Below are positions 1 to 16,336 of a stretch of DNA of 64,000 nucleotides, piece after piece. Position 1 is the first letter of the stretch; each line of letters starts with the position of its first letter. The position numbers were made by a program, and so were the translations under genes. The stretch is taken from positions 530,877 to 594,876 of the forward strand of contig NW_003314317.1 in assembly GCF_000143415.4 (NCBI RefSeq). The letters are read 5' to 3'. The notes under the pieces were generated by a model. The model saw only the letters and a list, made by a program, of their open reading frames with translations, did not search any database and was not told where the DNA came from. This DNA comes from Selaginella moellendorffii. Taxonomy: Eukaryota > Streptophyta > Lycopodiopsida > Selaginellales > Selaginellaceae.

Positions 1-781
1 TGTGAGTCCATTGAGTCGAAAGATAAAAAAATCTTTCTTTCTTTACCGTTTGATAGAGTCATTCCTCAATTACAATGAGCGCTATAAAGGGAATGCTCTC
101 CATAAGAGCCACCATACCGAAGATCTCGTGGACAGAAATCCGCGGAAATGAATAGCAGGCACTAAATCTGCGCATTGATTGACTCTCGGGGAATGCCTAC
201 TCGCACAAGCGGCAGGAAATATTTCCCTGGAAAGACGCACTGGATACCTCGATAATCTCTGCAAGATCGCCAGTGCCGCGAACGATCGTGAATGTAGCTC
301 GCGATCGAAAAAGAACCGATCGAAGCCGGCAAGAATCCATACCTCGTCCCTCCGCCGCGCTCATTCCCTGTGCGCCAAAACCCCTAAATCCTCCCAAACA
401 AGAAAGAAGCCAACGATGTGACTCGAGCCGTGGACGTCTCATCCAATGGAACAAAGGAAAAAATAAAACAACTATACAAAAGCAAGAAGAAGAAACGGAG
501 TGTTCTCTTTCTTCCTCTATAGGCTAACCTTCTTCCTCTTCCTCGTTTTCTCAAGCTTGAAACTCAATGTACTACTACCTCCTCGCCTTGCTTTCCTTCC
601 TCCTCTCCCTCCTCGCAGCCTTGCTCGTTGTGACTTTCTTAAGTACCACTCGCGCGATCGCCTTCCTCGTAGTCCTTTTTCTCATCGTGTTCTTCACGTC
701 CTGTTCGTTCTCTCCCGGCTGTGTCCATTGCTGCCGGGTCTTTACCTTCGCCTTCTCTTTGTTCGTCACTCTCTCCTTCCT
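1..781. other. 3' flank of the first gene; source of a dispersed repeat
   Basis: No gene is supported here. Read on the minus strand this is the 3' UTR and downstream flank of the gene ending at 782. Bases from about 178 to 840, reverse-complemented, match two diverged copies near 20.3-20.5 kb and 23.4-23.96 kb, so the stretch is not unique. The strand that reads into the gene is purine-rich. Short open frames here have no protein-like composition. Confidence 0.6.
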
Positions 782-3456
782 TTAATCCCTGCTGCTGCTC
801 ACTTTGCTACTGCTGCCGCCACCGCCGTGCTTGGAAGATCTCGGCTTCCCTTCAAACGAAGACCTCCGCGACGACGAGGATGACTTGATCGAGACGGTTG
901 TCCGAGGCCCCACAACCGACGACCCCACGCCAGCCGGCTCGCTCGGAACAAAGCAGCGTGACCGAGAAACTGTCGCCAAGCCACTGCCACTTTCTCTTCT
1001 CAGCGATGAAGACGACGTCTTGCCTGCCGCCGCCGCCGCCGCCGCCGAGCTCGTCAACCCGTTCACTTTGCTCGAGTGCCCGTCCTTTGTCTTGATCGAT
1101 GGCGGCGCCGCCGCTCGAGCCGTGGAGCCGTGCCGTCCGGTGCTCTCCCTGTGCTCGTCCAAGTTTTTGTGGTTGCTCGTCCGAGCTGACGCTGATGCCG
1201 TTTCCTGCGTCGAGCCACCACCACCCGGGGGCCGCTTCGCCGCCGCCGCTGCTGACGAGAGGGAATGGTTCACTTGGCTTAAGCTTCTCTTCTTCTCGCT
1301 GCTCACGGGGCTCTTCTTCACTGGCGGGTGGTGGTGGTGGCTGGCGGTCTCTTTCCGGGAAGTGCCGTGGCCGTCGGGGATCTGCGTGCTCGGCTTCTCG
1401 TCTATCCTCGCCAGCTTTGACGTCCTGTGGTGTGGAGCCTCGCTGCTTTGCTGCCTCTTGCCTTTGACGACGAACTCCTTGTCGTCCGAGTTGGCCATCG
1501 TGCAGAGAATAGTTGCAGCTTGAACGCCCGGAGAGCATGGCATGGCTGCATGCATTAAACACCAGCAATGCGTTACTCACGACGTCCTAAAGAATAAGAA
1601 CAAAAAGAGGTACCTGGTAGATTCGAGAGTGTTCTTCGACTGTGAGGTGCGTCATCGTCGTCACGTTTAAGTTGGAGCGAAGGAAGCTCTGGATGCACAG
1701 CCGACTTGCTCTTCTCAAACTCGCCTCCTCGATCCCTCTGAGGAAGTGAACCTTCTTCGTCTTGTTCTTCCTTGGGCCTGACCGCTGCAGCTCCGCTTCT
1801 CAACTCCGGCACCTCGACTTTCACCGGCGTCGGCTCCACCTTTGTCTTTGAGCCACTCTCACTTTTCGGCCATGTCCGTTCGCCTGTCCTGCCGTTCCTT
1901 GCTGCTCTACTGTAATCCGACACGCCGCATGGAGAGAACGAGAAGGGAGATGGAGGAATGCCTTCGTATCTAGAGTTTTTCTCTGTACCCGGCCCCGCAT
2001 GGTCCGTCGGCTTCGAGAACGATATCAACGCGTCTAAAGAATCACTAGCCGGCAGCTTGAGTCTGTCCGCAAAATCTTCAACTGAGTGAAGAGGCAAGTC
2101 TTCGAGAGTGAAGGTTGGAAAGAGCTCGAACGATTTCGATTTCGTCTGCATGAAGACATGAATAAAAGATCAGCAAACCAAATGATAGAGAACGTACCTT
2201 GTCCAGGGATCCCGGCGTGTGTAGTCTGTCCTCGGATTGCTGGCTCTCGTCGCCTTGAGATGGCCTCTCGAGATCCAACATCAGCCTTACCTTCACATCT
2301 TCATTCAGAGCATTTTCTACAAAAGGCTTCTGAACAAACGTATGCTTTGGCAAAAGCTGCATGACATTGTTTATTTCCTTTAATACAAGTCCGGATTCGC
2401 CATCGCCGCCGTCATCGTCCGCCGATGCTGGTTGCGTTTTCTCGCTGTCATCGGACAAAAGAATGTCCAGTGGAGTAATATTTACCATGAAGCGAGAGAG
2501 ATCAACATGCTTGGACTTGAGCCCGTACATGTCTGCGAAAAAGGAAGAGGAAAAGAATCGTGTTTCAGATCGACGAAGGAACCAACTTGGACGAATTGTA
2601 AAGAAACTCACCAAGAATGCCAGTGGCACTAGCAGAGTTTGATGAGACTTTAAGCTTTGAAGGGGATAAATCGGCCACGGGAGGTAAGTGACCATTTTTT
2701 TTGTCTAGTCTTTTTGAGCTTTGCCCACGCCGTCTCCGTCTGGTTGACTCGACATTTTCTGAGAAAAGAGAGAGAGAGAGAAAAAAAGAGATGTTTAAAT
2801 CTACTCAAAACTCCAAGAAAGAAAGAGAATGAAAAAAGGTAAGAGATGAATGATAAACAAACGCACCAGAGGCACTCGTGGACTGATCAGCAGCTCCATT
2901 GTTGGAGCCGTCTTTTTTGTCATCCTGGTGATTAGAGAGCTCCGCGGCAAGCACCTCCCCTTCTCTAGATCTCTTGCGGCTTCGACCCCCTCGGCCTCCC
3001 CCCACACCTTTGGACTCCGACCCAAGTCGCTCCACAGTTGTGATGCACGACTTGGTCTTTAGAACTCCCGTCCCAGAGCTATTTACAGGGGGGCCAGGCG
3101 CGTTCTTCAAAGTGATGACGCTCCTCCTGGGTTGCGGCTCCGAATTGGAGGACTTGGAGCCTGTGAGTACGCGACACAAAACAAGGAGATTAGAAATAGC
3201 AAGAACACGGAGGGAAAGGAAAAGGAGAAAAAAAAAAAAGAGAAGAACCTTGGAGCCTACCTGACTGCGAAAGAGACGAAATCCCCGAAATTGTCTTCCC
3301 GTTGAGATGAGGGGGTAGCATGGGGCTGCGAAACCCGTTGGAAGTGGAAACTCCCCCGGCTTTGGGATTGAAATGGGAACTTCTTGTCATCTTGGCTAGC
3401 GTTTCGTTGGTCATCATCTTCTCCAGCATCCCTTTGGACGACTCTGCGTATTCCAT
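782..3456 (-). CDS. Unrecognised serine-rich nuclear-type protein, 6 exons, 755 aa
   Basis: The function is not recognised. Six exons on the minus strand join in a consistent frame with GT-AG borders: 3456-3261, 3160-2867, 2758-2612, 2532-2198, 2145-1614 and 1545-782. The first ATG gives MEYAESSKGMLEK. A basic stretch at about residues 120-135 (GGRGGRSRKRSRE) and a second Arg-rich run at the start of exon 3 look like nuclear localisation signals. The middle (exons 4-5) is the best ordered part, with DMYGLKSKHVDLSRF and ELFPTFTLEDLPLHS followed by GIPPSPFSFSPCG. The last 250 residues are Ser/Ala/His-rich low complexity with poly-Ala runs. No catalytic motif is visible. The exon 6 acceptor could instead lie about 30 bases further in, in the same phase. 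A land-plant regulatory protein is a guess from composition. Confidence 0.75.
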
Positions 3457-4518
3457 CCACCGCTTTTCCTCACCAATAGGAGCCAAATCTCGCTCGCTCG
3501 CCCGGCCTAGAGCCTAAGCCGCGAGCTCCTGCATGCCGCGAGGCTCTCGATTTACCCCGCCGCGAAGATTGAGAGCACAATCAATCTCCATCTCGAGCAT
3601 GCATCTCCTCGCGGCGCGCCCCGGAAAAAGAGCGCCGCTGGCCAAGTCAACACCATCTGCCTAACCACGAAAAAGATGCCTCCCCCTTCCCTCTCCTACA
3701 CAAGATTGGAAGAGATTGGGGGAAGATTGGGATTTCCACTGCCGCCCCACCTCACACGCACAGCGCCGTGTTTCTAGAGCCGGACGCGCGAGCGAAGAGA
3801 GGGATTCCAGCGAGAACGAGAGCGAGAGAGCGAGAAAGAGAGAGGATTCAATGCGGAAGAACGCAGGCGCTCAGATCTTTGTCGCCGCCGCGGCCGCGAC
3901 CTAATGCCTCACACTCGCGGGGCGAGAGTCGCGCAGCTCACAAACCCTAGAAATCTCGTCGATGCGCAACGGCGAGTGCGCACTCTCCCTTCTTTTTTGT
4001 GGCTCATTCATGCAAATGTATATGTTTGCCTGGTCTGGCTTGGGTTGCCAGGTACCTTCCTGCCGGCCGTGTCCAACCCGGTGCTGCCCGCGCTGCCCGC
4101 CCTGCCCCAGTGTCCACGTCACTCGACCCGGGGCAAAGGGGTAGGTAGGTGAAGCTACTGGGTACCTTGTTGGATCATGCGTCCTGTATGGACCGCCGGC
4201 CGGAGAGGGGCGAGTGAAGAGAGTACGTGGGTTTTTCTGTTTGAAGATTTTTTGTTTTTCTTTTTTTCCTTTTTTCTCCTTAATCTTCATCCAACCGAAC
4301 CATCCAAATCATATAGGGGCCAGTGGTAGCATCGACAGGTAGCTTGCTTGCTCGCTTCATCGCTTTTTGGAATTATTCTCCCTTGCTTTTACCACGGGTG
4401 GGGGGGTGAAAGCTTTTTAACTCGTGGTGGTTTATTTTTACCCGGCGATGGGTGAGGTCACGAGCTCAATCCACTGTCCCGACACATACGAGGCCATTTT
4501 ATAAACGATGGGAGGAAT
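3457..4518. other. Upstream region of the 755-aa protein gene
   Basis: No gene is supported. The part next to the start codon is GC-rich with CT/GA tracts, typical of a plant promoter and 5' UTR. Open frames on either strand are short and compositionally biased. Bases 4230-4280 are a T-rich tract. Confidence 0.5.
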
Positions 4519-5058
4519 CTACACATGCACAAGCAAGGGCACCCCCCTAAAGCACGTTGATTCGCTAGAAGATTCCTCCTCCTTGGTCAAACCACTAGAG
4601 CGATCTCGAGCTTCAATCGTCAAAGAAGCTGCGTCCCAGAGAGGAGACGTCGTCCCCTTTTGACTCCCTGTGAAAAAGGAAGGAGAGAAGTTTAGATCTA
4701 TAGATCCACATGAGATTTGCCTGTAGCTTTTACCTCCGCAAGCATTCCCTGAATTGGCGACCTCTTCTAATGTCCACCTCGCCCTCCTCGAGCTAAGCAA
4801 CAAGAACAGTGAGTCGATTGCGAGGCAACATTCTCTAAACTCACGGCATCGTTTCCATAGATTAGATCGTAGCAAGTCCACGAAACGCATTGGAGCATGC
4901 AATTTTGCTTGGCGATGCTGCTGGATTGGCACTTCCAGCCCCAGAGTCCACTGGAGAATAGACCAAATTGTCAAGTGGATGATCGCTAATAGAGGTCTAC
5001 CTGTTAATGTCTTGGAGACACTCTTTTTTTTTGGCCAAAATCTCGTCGTCCTAAACAT
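4519..5058 (-). CDS. Possible small spliced gene, unknown product
   Basis: This is weakly supported. A minus-strand open frame covers most of the interval. It contains a credible intron from 4733 to about 4678 (donor GGAG|GTAAAA, acceptor TTTCACAG) whose removal keeps frame and joins EEVANSGNACGG to SQKGTTSPLWDA, ending at a stop at 4519. The upstream part lacks a convincing ATG and may contain further introns. No family is recognised. It could equally be chance open sequence. Confidence 0.25.
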   Translation of the reverse strand: MFRTTRFWPKKKSVSKTLTGRPLLAIIHLTIWSILQWTLGLEVPIQQHRQAKLHAPMRFVDLLRSNLWKRCREFRECCLAIDSLFLLLSSRRARWTLEEVANSGNACGGKSYRQISCGSIDLNFSPSFFTGSQKGTTSPLWDAASLTIEARDRSSGLTKEEESSSESTCFRGVPLLVHV

Positions 5059-5862
5059 CGATCAATCAATCACAGCTCTAAAAGGAGCTTCCTAAATTTA
5101 CCGTGATAGCCCGCCGCTTAGAAGCAAAGCCGCGATCCACGGCCAGCGCCACAAGCAGTAAAATCGTCAACAATCGCGCCATAGCCAGGGCTTTTAACTG
5201 TTGCCCTAAAACGAAAAAAATCGCTCCAACATTCTTGTGCTGACTCACGCACGACACGGTCTAGTTGGCACAACCCAAGCGCTCCACGTGGCAGTTGTAA
5301 GGCCGCGTCGCCAATTGGCACTAGCGCACGGGCTCCTGCCACGTCAGCCCCACCCATCCATGGCCGCAGCCTCGGCATTGACCTGCAGCCGTTAGATCAC
5401 CCCCAACCCGACGGCGGCGATGGCGTACGCCACCTTCGCGGGCAGCGGGCAGGCCTAAATCCTCTGCGATTTTACGGCGCCGTCACACTTGGCCTCTTTC
5501 ACAGCGAGCTCGAATTTACCTGTAGAGGAAAAACGCTGCCCGGGTCGCCTCTAGTATAGTGGCGCAGGCGATGGAGAGGAGCGAGGGCGCATAGGGCTTT
5601 TGTCCAGCGCCAGTGAGTGAGAGCTTCGCGAGTGCGGCTAGGGTTTTTCGGGGCGATCTCTAGAACACCATCGCGGTGGCGGAGCAGCCTAGAGGTAGGC
5701 ACGGTCAATCTCCAGCTCCATTGCGCCGCTGCGAGGAATCGCGCACAGGGTTCTGCCGGGATCGATCGATTCCGGGGCTTTTGGGCCATGCTCTAGCAGG
5801 TACTCTGGATCTCTCTCATTGCGGGGCAAAGGATTGGATGTGTGACTGATAGAGCGGAAAGA
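5059..5862. promoter_or_regulatory. Upstream region of the bZIP gene
   Basis: No gene is supported. A CCACGTGG G-box core lies near 5285 and a CCACGTCA-type element near 5336; both are ACGT cores of the type bZIP factors bind. The last 350 bases before the bZIP start are GC-rich and probably include its 5' UTR. An upstream ATG at about 5838 opens a three-codon frame ending in TGA just before the main start. Confidence 0.4.
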
Positions 5863-7341
5863 ATGAAGAGCAAAGGGAGAGGGAAGCCGCGGAAGCGGGC
5901 AAAGGCCGAGGATGTGGCCGACCTCGTCAAGACGGAGATAGATGCCGCCGAGGCGCTCGCAGAGTTTAGTAAGCAAGTAGTGGTGGCTCGAGACGACGAT
6001 TCTGGCATGAAGCTCCAGTGGCAGAGAAAGCGCAAGAGATCTACAAAGTATGGGATGGAGTCGTCCAGCAGCAGTATGTTGGTGGCCTCCAACAGCGCTG
6101 TGGATTTCCCACTCGTCAAGGACGAGTACCCTTCGGACAGTGATAAGGAACGCGGTGGTGGTAGCCTTCCTTTGGTGACTTACAACAGGTTTGACACTTC
6201 CGAGGATTCCCTGGAGCCGGGCTTTCGGGCTGAGAGCCCGAGCTCACCACTTCCGCCTCTTGGAACCGAGGGATACTCGGCCTACGTCAAGTCGGAGGCG
6301 GGGCTGGTCCAGCAATGCGCGTTCAAGTCATCGCTGGAGTTTGAGGAGAAGCCAAAGGCAATCTCCTGGAGCAAGCTCCGTGGGATGAAGCAGCCAAAGC
6401 TGGAGGACGCGAGGTCGAGTTTCCATGCAAAGGATAGACGAATGAGTTCTACGCTAGGATGCGGTAAAGGACGGTCTGCCAGAGCCGTGTTAACCGAGGT
6501 AAGCCATTTTGAGTTTCATTGCCTCGTCTAATATGTTTTGCTTTTCTCGAACTTGTCTTCCAGGAGGAGAAAGAGATCCGCAGACTTCGACGAATAGAAG
6601 CAAATCGGGAGTCCGCACGTCAAACCATACGCCGAAAGCAGGTACTTATCATGGGATTACATGGCGTGGCAGTAAAGCATGGTCTCTTGATTCGCAGAAA
6701 ATGTGTGAAGAGATGACGTTGAAAGCGAACGAGCTTTCTTCAGCAAACGATCGATGTAGGAAGGTAAATGCTCCCTCGCTTTGCTCGTGATTGATCGATT
6801 AAGCCTGTGTTTCTTTTCCGTGCAGGAAATCGAAGCGATCCGCGAGGAAAACCGGCGTCTGTATGAAGCAGGCTGTTCTTTACGAAAGCAGGTACATAAC
6901 AAGTATGATTCATACTCACGTCTTACATAAAGCGTTGTCTCGCAGCTTGCCGACAAGTACATAGAGCTCGGCACCTCCTTCCCAGTTCTTCCGACTTTAG
7001 AGGACGAATCCAAGTGTGCAAGGAAGCCGGATGGATTCAAGGAAGCGATCACTGAGACTGTCCAAGTTAACAGGCAGGATGACAACATAGAATTGGTGGA
7101 GTCACAAACCTCACACTCCACAGCAGCAGTGGCTCGCACGAATCAAACAGCGGCGCCGTTGCTTACAGTGGAACGCTATACAACAATGGTTCCTCCAAGA
7201 TTTTATAGTTTCCCTTATTCATTTTACACGGGGCGAAAAGATGCGCTAGCAGCAGCTACGGCAGCTCAGGCCCGGCGACGAAGAAAAGAGCTGACGAGAA
7301 GCAAAAATCTGCTGGCCAGGCAAGTTAGCCTTAACTCTTGA
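5863..7341 (+). CDS. Plant bZIP transcription factor, 5 exons, 413 aa
   Basis: This is a sequence-specific DNA-binding nuclear regulator. The exons 5863-6498, 6564-6641, 6698-6763, 6826-6891 and 6946-7341 join in frame. Exon 2 holds the basic region RRIEANRESARQTIRRKQ, with the invariant Asn and Arg of bZIP proteins (N-x7-R/K). Exons 3-5 continue as a heptad coiled coil through NRRLYEAGCSLRKQLADKYIEL. The C-terminal region has FYSFPYSFYTG and a basic ARRRRKELTRSKN segment. The N-terminal 210 residues are acidic/Ser-rich with a basic start (KGRGKPRKRAK). The basic region resembles the small plant lineage that includes AtbZIP62; this is from memory and uncertain. Start chosen at the first in-frame ATG; a GTG 21 bases upstream is not a plant start. 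It is convergent with the AHP gene. Confidence 0.85.
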
Positions 7342-7615
7342 TACTTTGATCATCTTTCCTCTCAATTTTCTTCTTTCATGATTTTTTTCTTATCCTTTTT
7401 TTTTCATCAACTCTGAGTTGATAGATATGGTTTGAAAAGCAATTATTTTCATGTGACACCCCAAATTGTATTCTTTATACGCTATAATCTTGAAAGCATG
7501 GTTGAATTTTTTGTTTTATTTTGCAAATAGTGGGAGGAAAAAAACCAAGCAGTGGCACAAACTCCCCACTCAATCAATACAAATTAGCAGCAATTATCGG
7601 GTTTTCATTGTTTAC

Positions 7616-8393
7616 TCAAACTGTGGGACTATTCCTCCAGCAGCAACAATTTGTTCTTCCAGCTACACAAAATGTTTCATTACAAAATCTTAATGGTAAA
7701 GAAAAATCTCGTTTTTGAACCTGAAGAAGTGTTTCCAACCTTGCTTTCACCAATTGATACTCCCGTTTAACTTGTTGAAGGCAATTCACACACCTGAAAC
7801 AACAAAAGGATCTCATAGTATTTGAGAAGTTTTTGAAAGAATCCTGGTTCACCCTTCTTTGTTTGAAGCATCACAACACTGCCGAAAGCTAATGCAAACA
7901 TTCTTCACGCGTTGCGCTCCAATGCTGTGAGTTCGATCGATTCGTCTGTGAGAAAGTAAAAGGATGTTTTGCGTAGATACCTGGAGCTACTGCCTTTGAA
8001 CTGATGAACATGAGCATCAAGAACTTTGAAGTCAAGAGGATCAGTCTCACTGCCAACAAAAATGACAAAGAGACACATACGCATCAAATCAAAAGAGAAG
8101 TTAAGTTAAAACTCACAGTGTTTCAGTGATGCTGTCGATTATTTTCTCGGAGTCCTCGAAAAAGAGCGTTACAACTTCCGCCACGAATCCTGGATTGCTT
8201 GGGTCCTGTAACTGTTGGAGCTGGACAAACTGATCATCGAGAAATCCCTGGATTCCAAAAAAGAAAAAACCAAAAAAAAAAAAGAAAACGAGGAAGAATG
8301 AGAGGTTCGAGCCTTGATAACCAAAATCCAAACCTCCTTGAACATGTCCTCTGTCAGCTCCACGTATTTTTGCTCCAGCGGGGCTGCAGCCAT
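7616..8393 (-). CDS. AHP: Histidine-containing phosphotransfer protein (AHP type), 5 exons, 169 aa
   Basis: It relays phosphate from cytokinin/osmosensing hybrid His kinases to response regulators, moving between cytosol and nucleus. The exons 8393-8334, 8247-8117, 8049-7981, 7924-7853 and 7793-7616 splice cleanly in frame. The start is [10 protein letters not shown]; exon 2 gives [19 protein letters not shown] and [11 protein letters not shown], both typical of plant AHPs. The phosphorylated His lies in [11 protein letters not shown] across exon 3, followed by SIGAQRVK at the exon 4 border. The C-terminal helix is [22 protein letters not shown]. Length is slightly above the usual 150-156 residues because of a tail after LLQVQKRDF. 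The active-site His is present, so this looks like a true AHP and not the pseudo-HPt class. It is divergent from the ISWI gene. Confidence 0.9.
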
Positions 8394-9040
8394 CCCTAAT
8401 TCGATCGATCCAATCCTCCCCAGCGGCACAAAGATCCGATGGCCTCCTCACGGACGAATGCTCATGATCCGCTGCAAGGAATTCTTAGCAAATCGCCAGA
8501 AAAGCTATCGATCGGAGCTCACCCTCGTTCGCCTCCCAGCCCTAGCGATCATCCAAATTACCCTCCCCTGGCCAAAGAGGACAGAGAAAAAAAAAACCCA
8601 AAAAAAACCATGAGAGGAGAAAAGCTGTAGTATATTCCAGCTCGAGCCAATGCCATCCAACCACATAGAGAATAGCAGCAAGAACAATTGCAACACAGCC
8701 TGGAAGGAAAGACGGACAAAACCGAGCAAGGGGAGGGAAAACCTAAAATAGTGGCGATCGAATTTCCTCCAAATCTTCTCGCGCGCCACGCGACATAGCC
8801 CCAAAGCGTGGCAAATCTTCGCGAAGAAAATCTCGCTCGCTCGCCATTGCCACTCCGTCGGCCCTAAAGCTTTGTGGCGGGAAATTTTTTGACCGAAATA
8901 TTGGGGCGATCGTGGCCGTCCGTTGCCGCAGCAACGGCTCGGATGCGCATGAGGCCGCCCTTGATGCCTATGCTCCCCTGGAAGCTGCGCCTAAAGGAAC
9001 GAAGAGTGTGAGTTAGGTTTTCTTAGAGCTGCTAGGGTTG
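8394..9040. promoter_or_regulatory. Shared upstream region between AHP (-) and ISWI (+)
   Basis: There are about 650 bases between divergent start codons. No coding sequence is supported. It should hold both 5' UTRs and promoters. An A-rich tract lies at 8586-8610. No unambiguous TATA box was identified. Confidence 0.45.
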
Positions 9041-13447
<4,407 letters not shown>

Positions 13448-13816
13448 CCTGTAGAGCATCCAAGTGACGATCGGTGTAAGTCCTTCCTGCCTCGTACTTG
13501 GTTTTGATAGCTCAGGATCGTCAGTCACAAAGATGCTCAAGTGATTTTTTTTGTTTCAGGCCAAGAGGAGGAGGTGATCCGGGGCTATTCTTTTTAGTTG
13601 TACAGTTTTGATTGTTAATGGTCATCAGTGACTTTATGCCACTTTAACCCTTGACTATAATTTGTCAGCCCTAATCGGACGAATAAACTTTTAGGGCAAG
13701 CAGCATTAAGGTCTAGAAGCCACTGGCTAAAGCCTAACCCTAATTTGACTTCCTTCTTTAATCCTCTTATATACAAACCCATATAAATGGGAGGAACAGG
13801 AAACATTGGAATGTAC
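13448..13816. other. Convergent intergenic space between ISWI and lipase genes
   Basis: Both flanking genes end here. It should hold two 3' UTRs. No coding or repeat signal is seen. Confidence 0.5.
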
Positions 13817-16336
13817 TTATTTTTGACTTTCGAGTTCCAGTATGAGCTGCTCCATGGTCTTCCTGTATATTGGCATGTAGTGATCATTCACCATGGTTCG
13901 CGACAACCGCACCTTCCCATATAGCCTCCTGTTCGTCTCAAACAGTCCCACCCTCGCCTTGAATTCCTGCTCGCCACCATCGCTGCCCGAGTCCTCTGGC
14001 AGCGGCGAAACCATGTGAATCACTCGACCTGGGGGATAGAACCGATTGCGCTCTCGGCCACAGCCTTGTTCTTCCGATGGCAAAACTATGTCCCTTCCCA
14101 TCTCGGTCGCGGACGCCATCACGTCCTCCTCCTCTTTGGTGATCTCCTTAGCTGCTCGCTCTTCTTCTTCCCGCCCCAGGCGATCCTCCTCCTTTTGCCG
14201 CTGGAGTTCTTCTTCCAGCTCCTGCCACAGATACTCCTCGCCAATGCTTACGTGATCCGCTGCCTCCTGGGAGCTGGAACCGGGAAATTCTGCTTCAATC
14301 TCCATTTCCTCCTGAGTCTCCACGGACCACTTTGTGTCCTCCTGAGTCTCCACGGACCACTTTGTTTCCTCCTGAGTTTCCACAGACCACTTTGTTTCTT
14401 CCACCTCGGTGAAGGTGGACGAGCACGGAAGAGAATCCGCCTTTGGAGCCTCTTCCATTCCCCCTTCACTCTCTTTAATACTCGTCACTGTACTCGTTAC
14501 TGTGTTTGCACGCCTACGCGGCCCGATGCACGCCCATCCAGACAGTCCGGTCAATCCGAGCGATGGCCGAGTCCGAACAACTGCCATTGCAACGTTCTGC
14601 GCTTGTTTCATGACAACCTGGACGCATTAAAACACGTAGTTAGAAATTGGTGCAGGACGCTGGACGATGGACGGGGGGAATGGAACTCAACGAAGTACCA
14701 GGTTGGAAAGATGACAAAGATTGCTTTGCCAGTATATCCTAACACGGTTCGTCCAAGGATAGAAGAAACCCGGAAGAGCTTCTCCGAAAAAGATGTAGGC
14801 CTAATCTTTGCTGGAGAAGGATCAGGAGAGTGGAGAAAGGGGAAAGCATTGTGTTCGTTACGGGATAGTAGATACCTGGGTGCTGCTGCTGACTGGCTTC
14901 CAGATAGCCCCCGCGCTAGCGACTCCAGTTCGCATCCTTGCCATTGATGGCAATCTGCTACTTACTGCTGTAGCAGAACGATACACTGTCCGCAAGATTC
15001 TTGTTCGTTCGATCTGCTCCTTGAAATCACTGACCCAAGCAGAAGATGTCACCTATTTCAGAAAAATGAATTTCACAGCGAAAGGGAGAAGTATGAGCAG
15101 CAAACTACTTACTTCAGCTCGTAAATCGTCCACAGATGCAGCAGAAAACGTTGGCACCAGGTCTGAACCGTTTACGACAGACGTCACAAATGGCAATCCA
15201 GACTCCGCAAGCTCCCACGTCATGCAAGCAGCTGATAATAGTAGAATGTTAGCAAAGTCTCGGCTCTAAAAAATAGTTATCTACCAGGAGCGAAGGATAC
15301 ACAATTCGCTGAACTGAATTCCTTCTTCTCTCGAAGAATATACGTCAGCAAAGCAGCCGTGCCGCCGCCAAGTGAATGACCAACTATCTGGATCAAACGT
15401 AAGCGTCAAAATGGGAGTTCCAATCACGCCTCTTACCTTTATTCGATAGCCGGGAGACTTATTTAAAGCTTCAAGCAAATGCGGAGTAGCTAGCTGAGCA
15501 ATCCACCTTGCAGCAGCAACCATGCCGCAATGAGCATATCCCAAAACCAAACTTTCCACGCCTCCGTTATGCAGAACCGTGAGATGGAAGGGGACAACCG
15601 CTCCCGTGACAGCCGTTAACGTGTCCTTGATGCTATGAGTTCCACGGATGACAAGAAGTATGGATTCGGTCTTGTCATCCCTCAACACACAAAAGGCGGG
15701 CTTCAACAGCTGCACGAAAGAAAAGAAATAGCTCACTTAATCGACTAGTCCCGAAAAGAAAGAACCAACATACCGCAGCCTTCGGTTCTTGAAGAATCAC
15801 TTGATCCTTAGAGAAGCCAGTTTCTTCCAGGAACAAAGGGAACGGCTTCTTCGAAAAATGTAGACATATAAGAAGCAATCGCAAGAGCTCCTTCAACGTA
15901 TTCACAACCTCCAAGCCTGTAAGCTGGCAACCATCGCCAGCGAAAACACTAGCTACGTGGAGATGTCCCTGCGAAGACGAAAGAAGAGTAGCTGATTTAA
16001 CAAGAAAAGCACTACTTCCACACTTCCACTTACTTGACGCCGGAGAAGGTAATTGATTCCAAACGCCAAATCCCCAATCGGCCATTTCCCAAGAGTCTCC
16101 GAGTAAGTAAACCGCAAAGTCTCCATAATCGTGGCAAGAGCTTCCAGCCATGTCGATGGAGCTCGGACGAGCCGAGGCATCCTCAAGGAGCTGGAGCTGG
16201 AGCTCCTACTGGATTCCCCGCCCTCATCCAGCTCGCCAAATTCATCCACACCGCGCCTTCCCCATGGAATCCCCCATCTCGAGTAGTAATACAGGGCAGC
16301 TGCTCCAGCCGCCGTCGCAAGCGTCGCCGTAGCCAT
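13817..16336 (-). CDS. Class 3 / diacylglycerol lipase-like alpha/beta-hydrolase, 7 exons, 656 aa
   Basis: It probably hydrolyses mono-/diacylglycerol or related lipids at a membrane. The exons 16336-16034, 15968-15774, 15709-15437, 15387-15285, 15231-15113, 15052-14876 and 14617-13817 join in frame. The N-terminus MATATLATAAGAAALYYYSR is a likely membrane anchor. The hydrolase core gives SILLVIRGTHSIKDTLTA, LGYAHCGMVAAARWI, and the nucleophile elbow IVGHSLGGGTAALL at the start of exon 4. A catalytic Asp is likely in VVNGSDLVPTFS. The C-terminal part has FYPPGRVIHMVSP and a final NDHYMPIYRKTMEQLI with a candidate catalytic His. Between them is a low-complexity acidic insert with three 10-residue repeats (ETKWSVETQE). 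This arrangement matches plant proteins with a mono/diacylglycerol lipase N-terminal region plus a class 3 lipase domain, such as At4g16070 (from memory). It is divergent to the PPR gene. Confidence 0.88.
14305..14405 (-). repeat. Three 30-bp tandem repeats inside lipase exon 7
   Basis: Three near-identical 30-base units encode EETKWSVETQ, EETKWSVETQ and EDTKWSVETQ on the minus strand. They stay in frame and lie in the acidic insert, away from the hydrolase core. Confidence 0.85.

Noticed and set aside
804-1523. Long + strand open frame of 239 codons
   Set aside because: It is antisense to the last exon of the 782-3456 gene, whose splice pattern and frame are fully consistent; the frame is a by-product of GC-rich codons.
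5118-5378. Small minus-strand frame of 86 codons
   Set aside because: No splice logic, no conserved motif, and it overlaps the promoter region of the bZIP gene.
13817-14611. Stand-alone 264-aa gene
   Set aside because: An in-phase acceptor at 14617 joins it to the upstream lipase exons; it is the last exon of that gene.
14015-14947. + strand open frame of 310 codons
   Set aside because: It lies antisense across lipase exons 6-7 and an intron, with Cys/Leu/Ser-rich composition and no family features.
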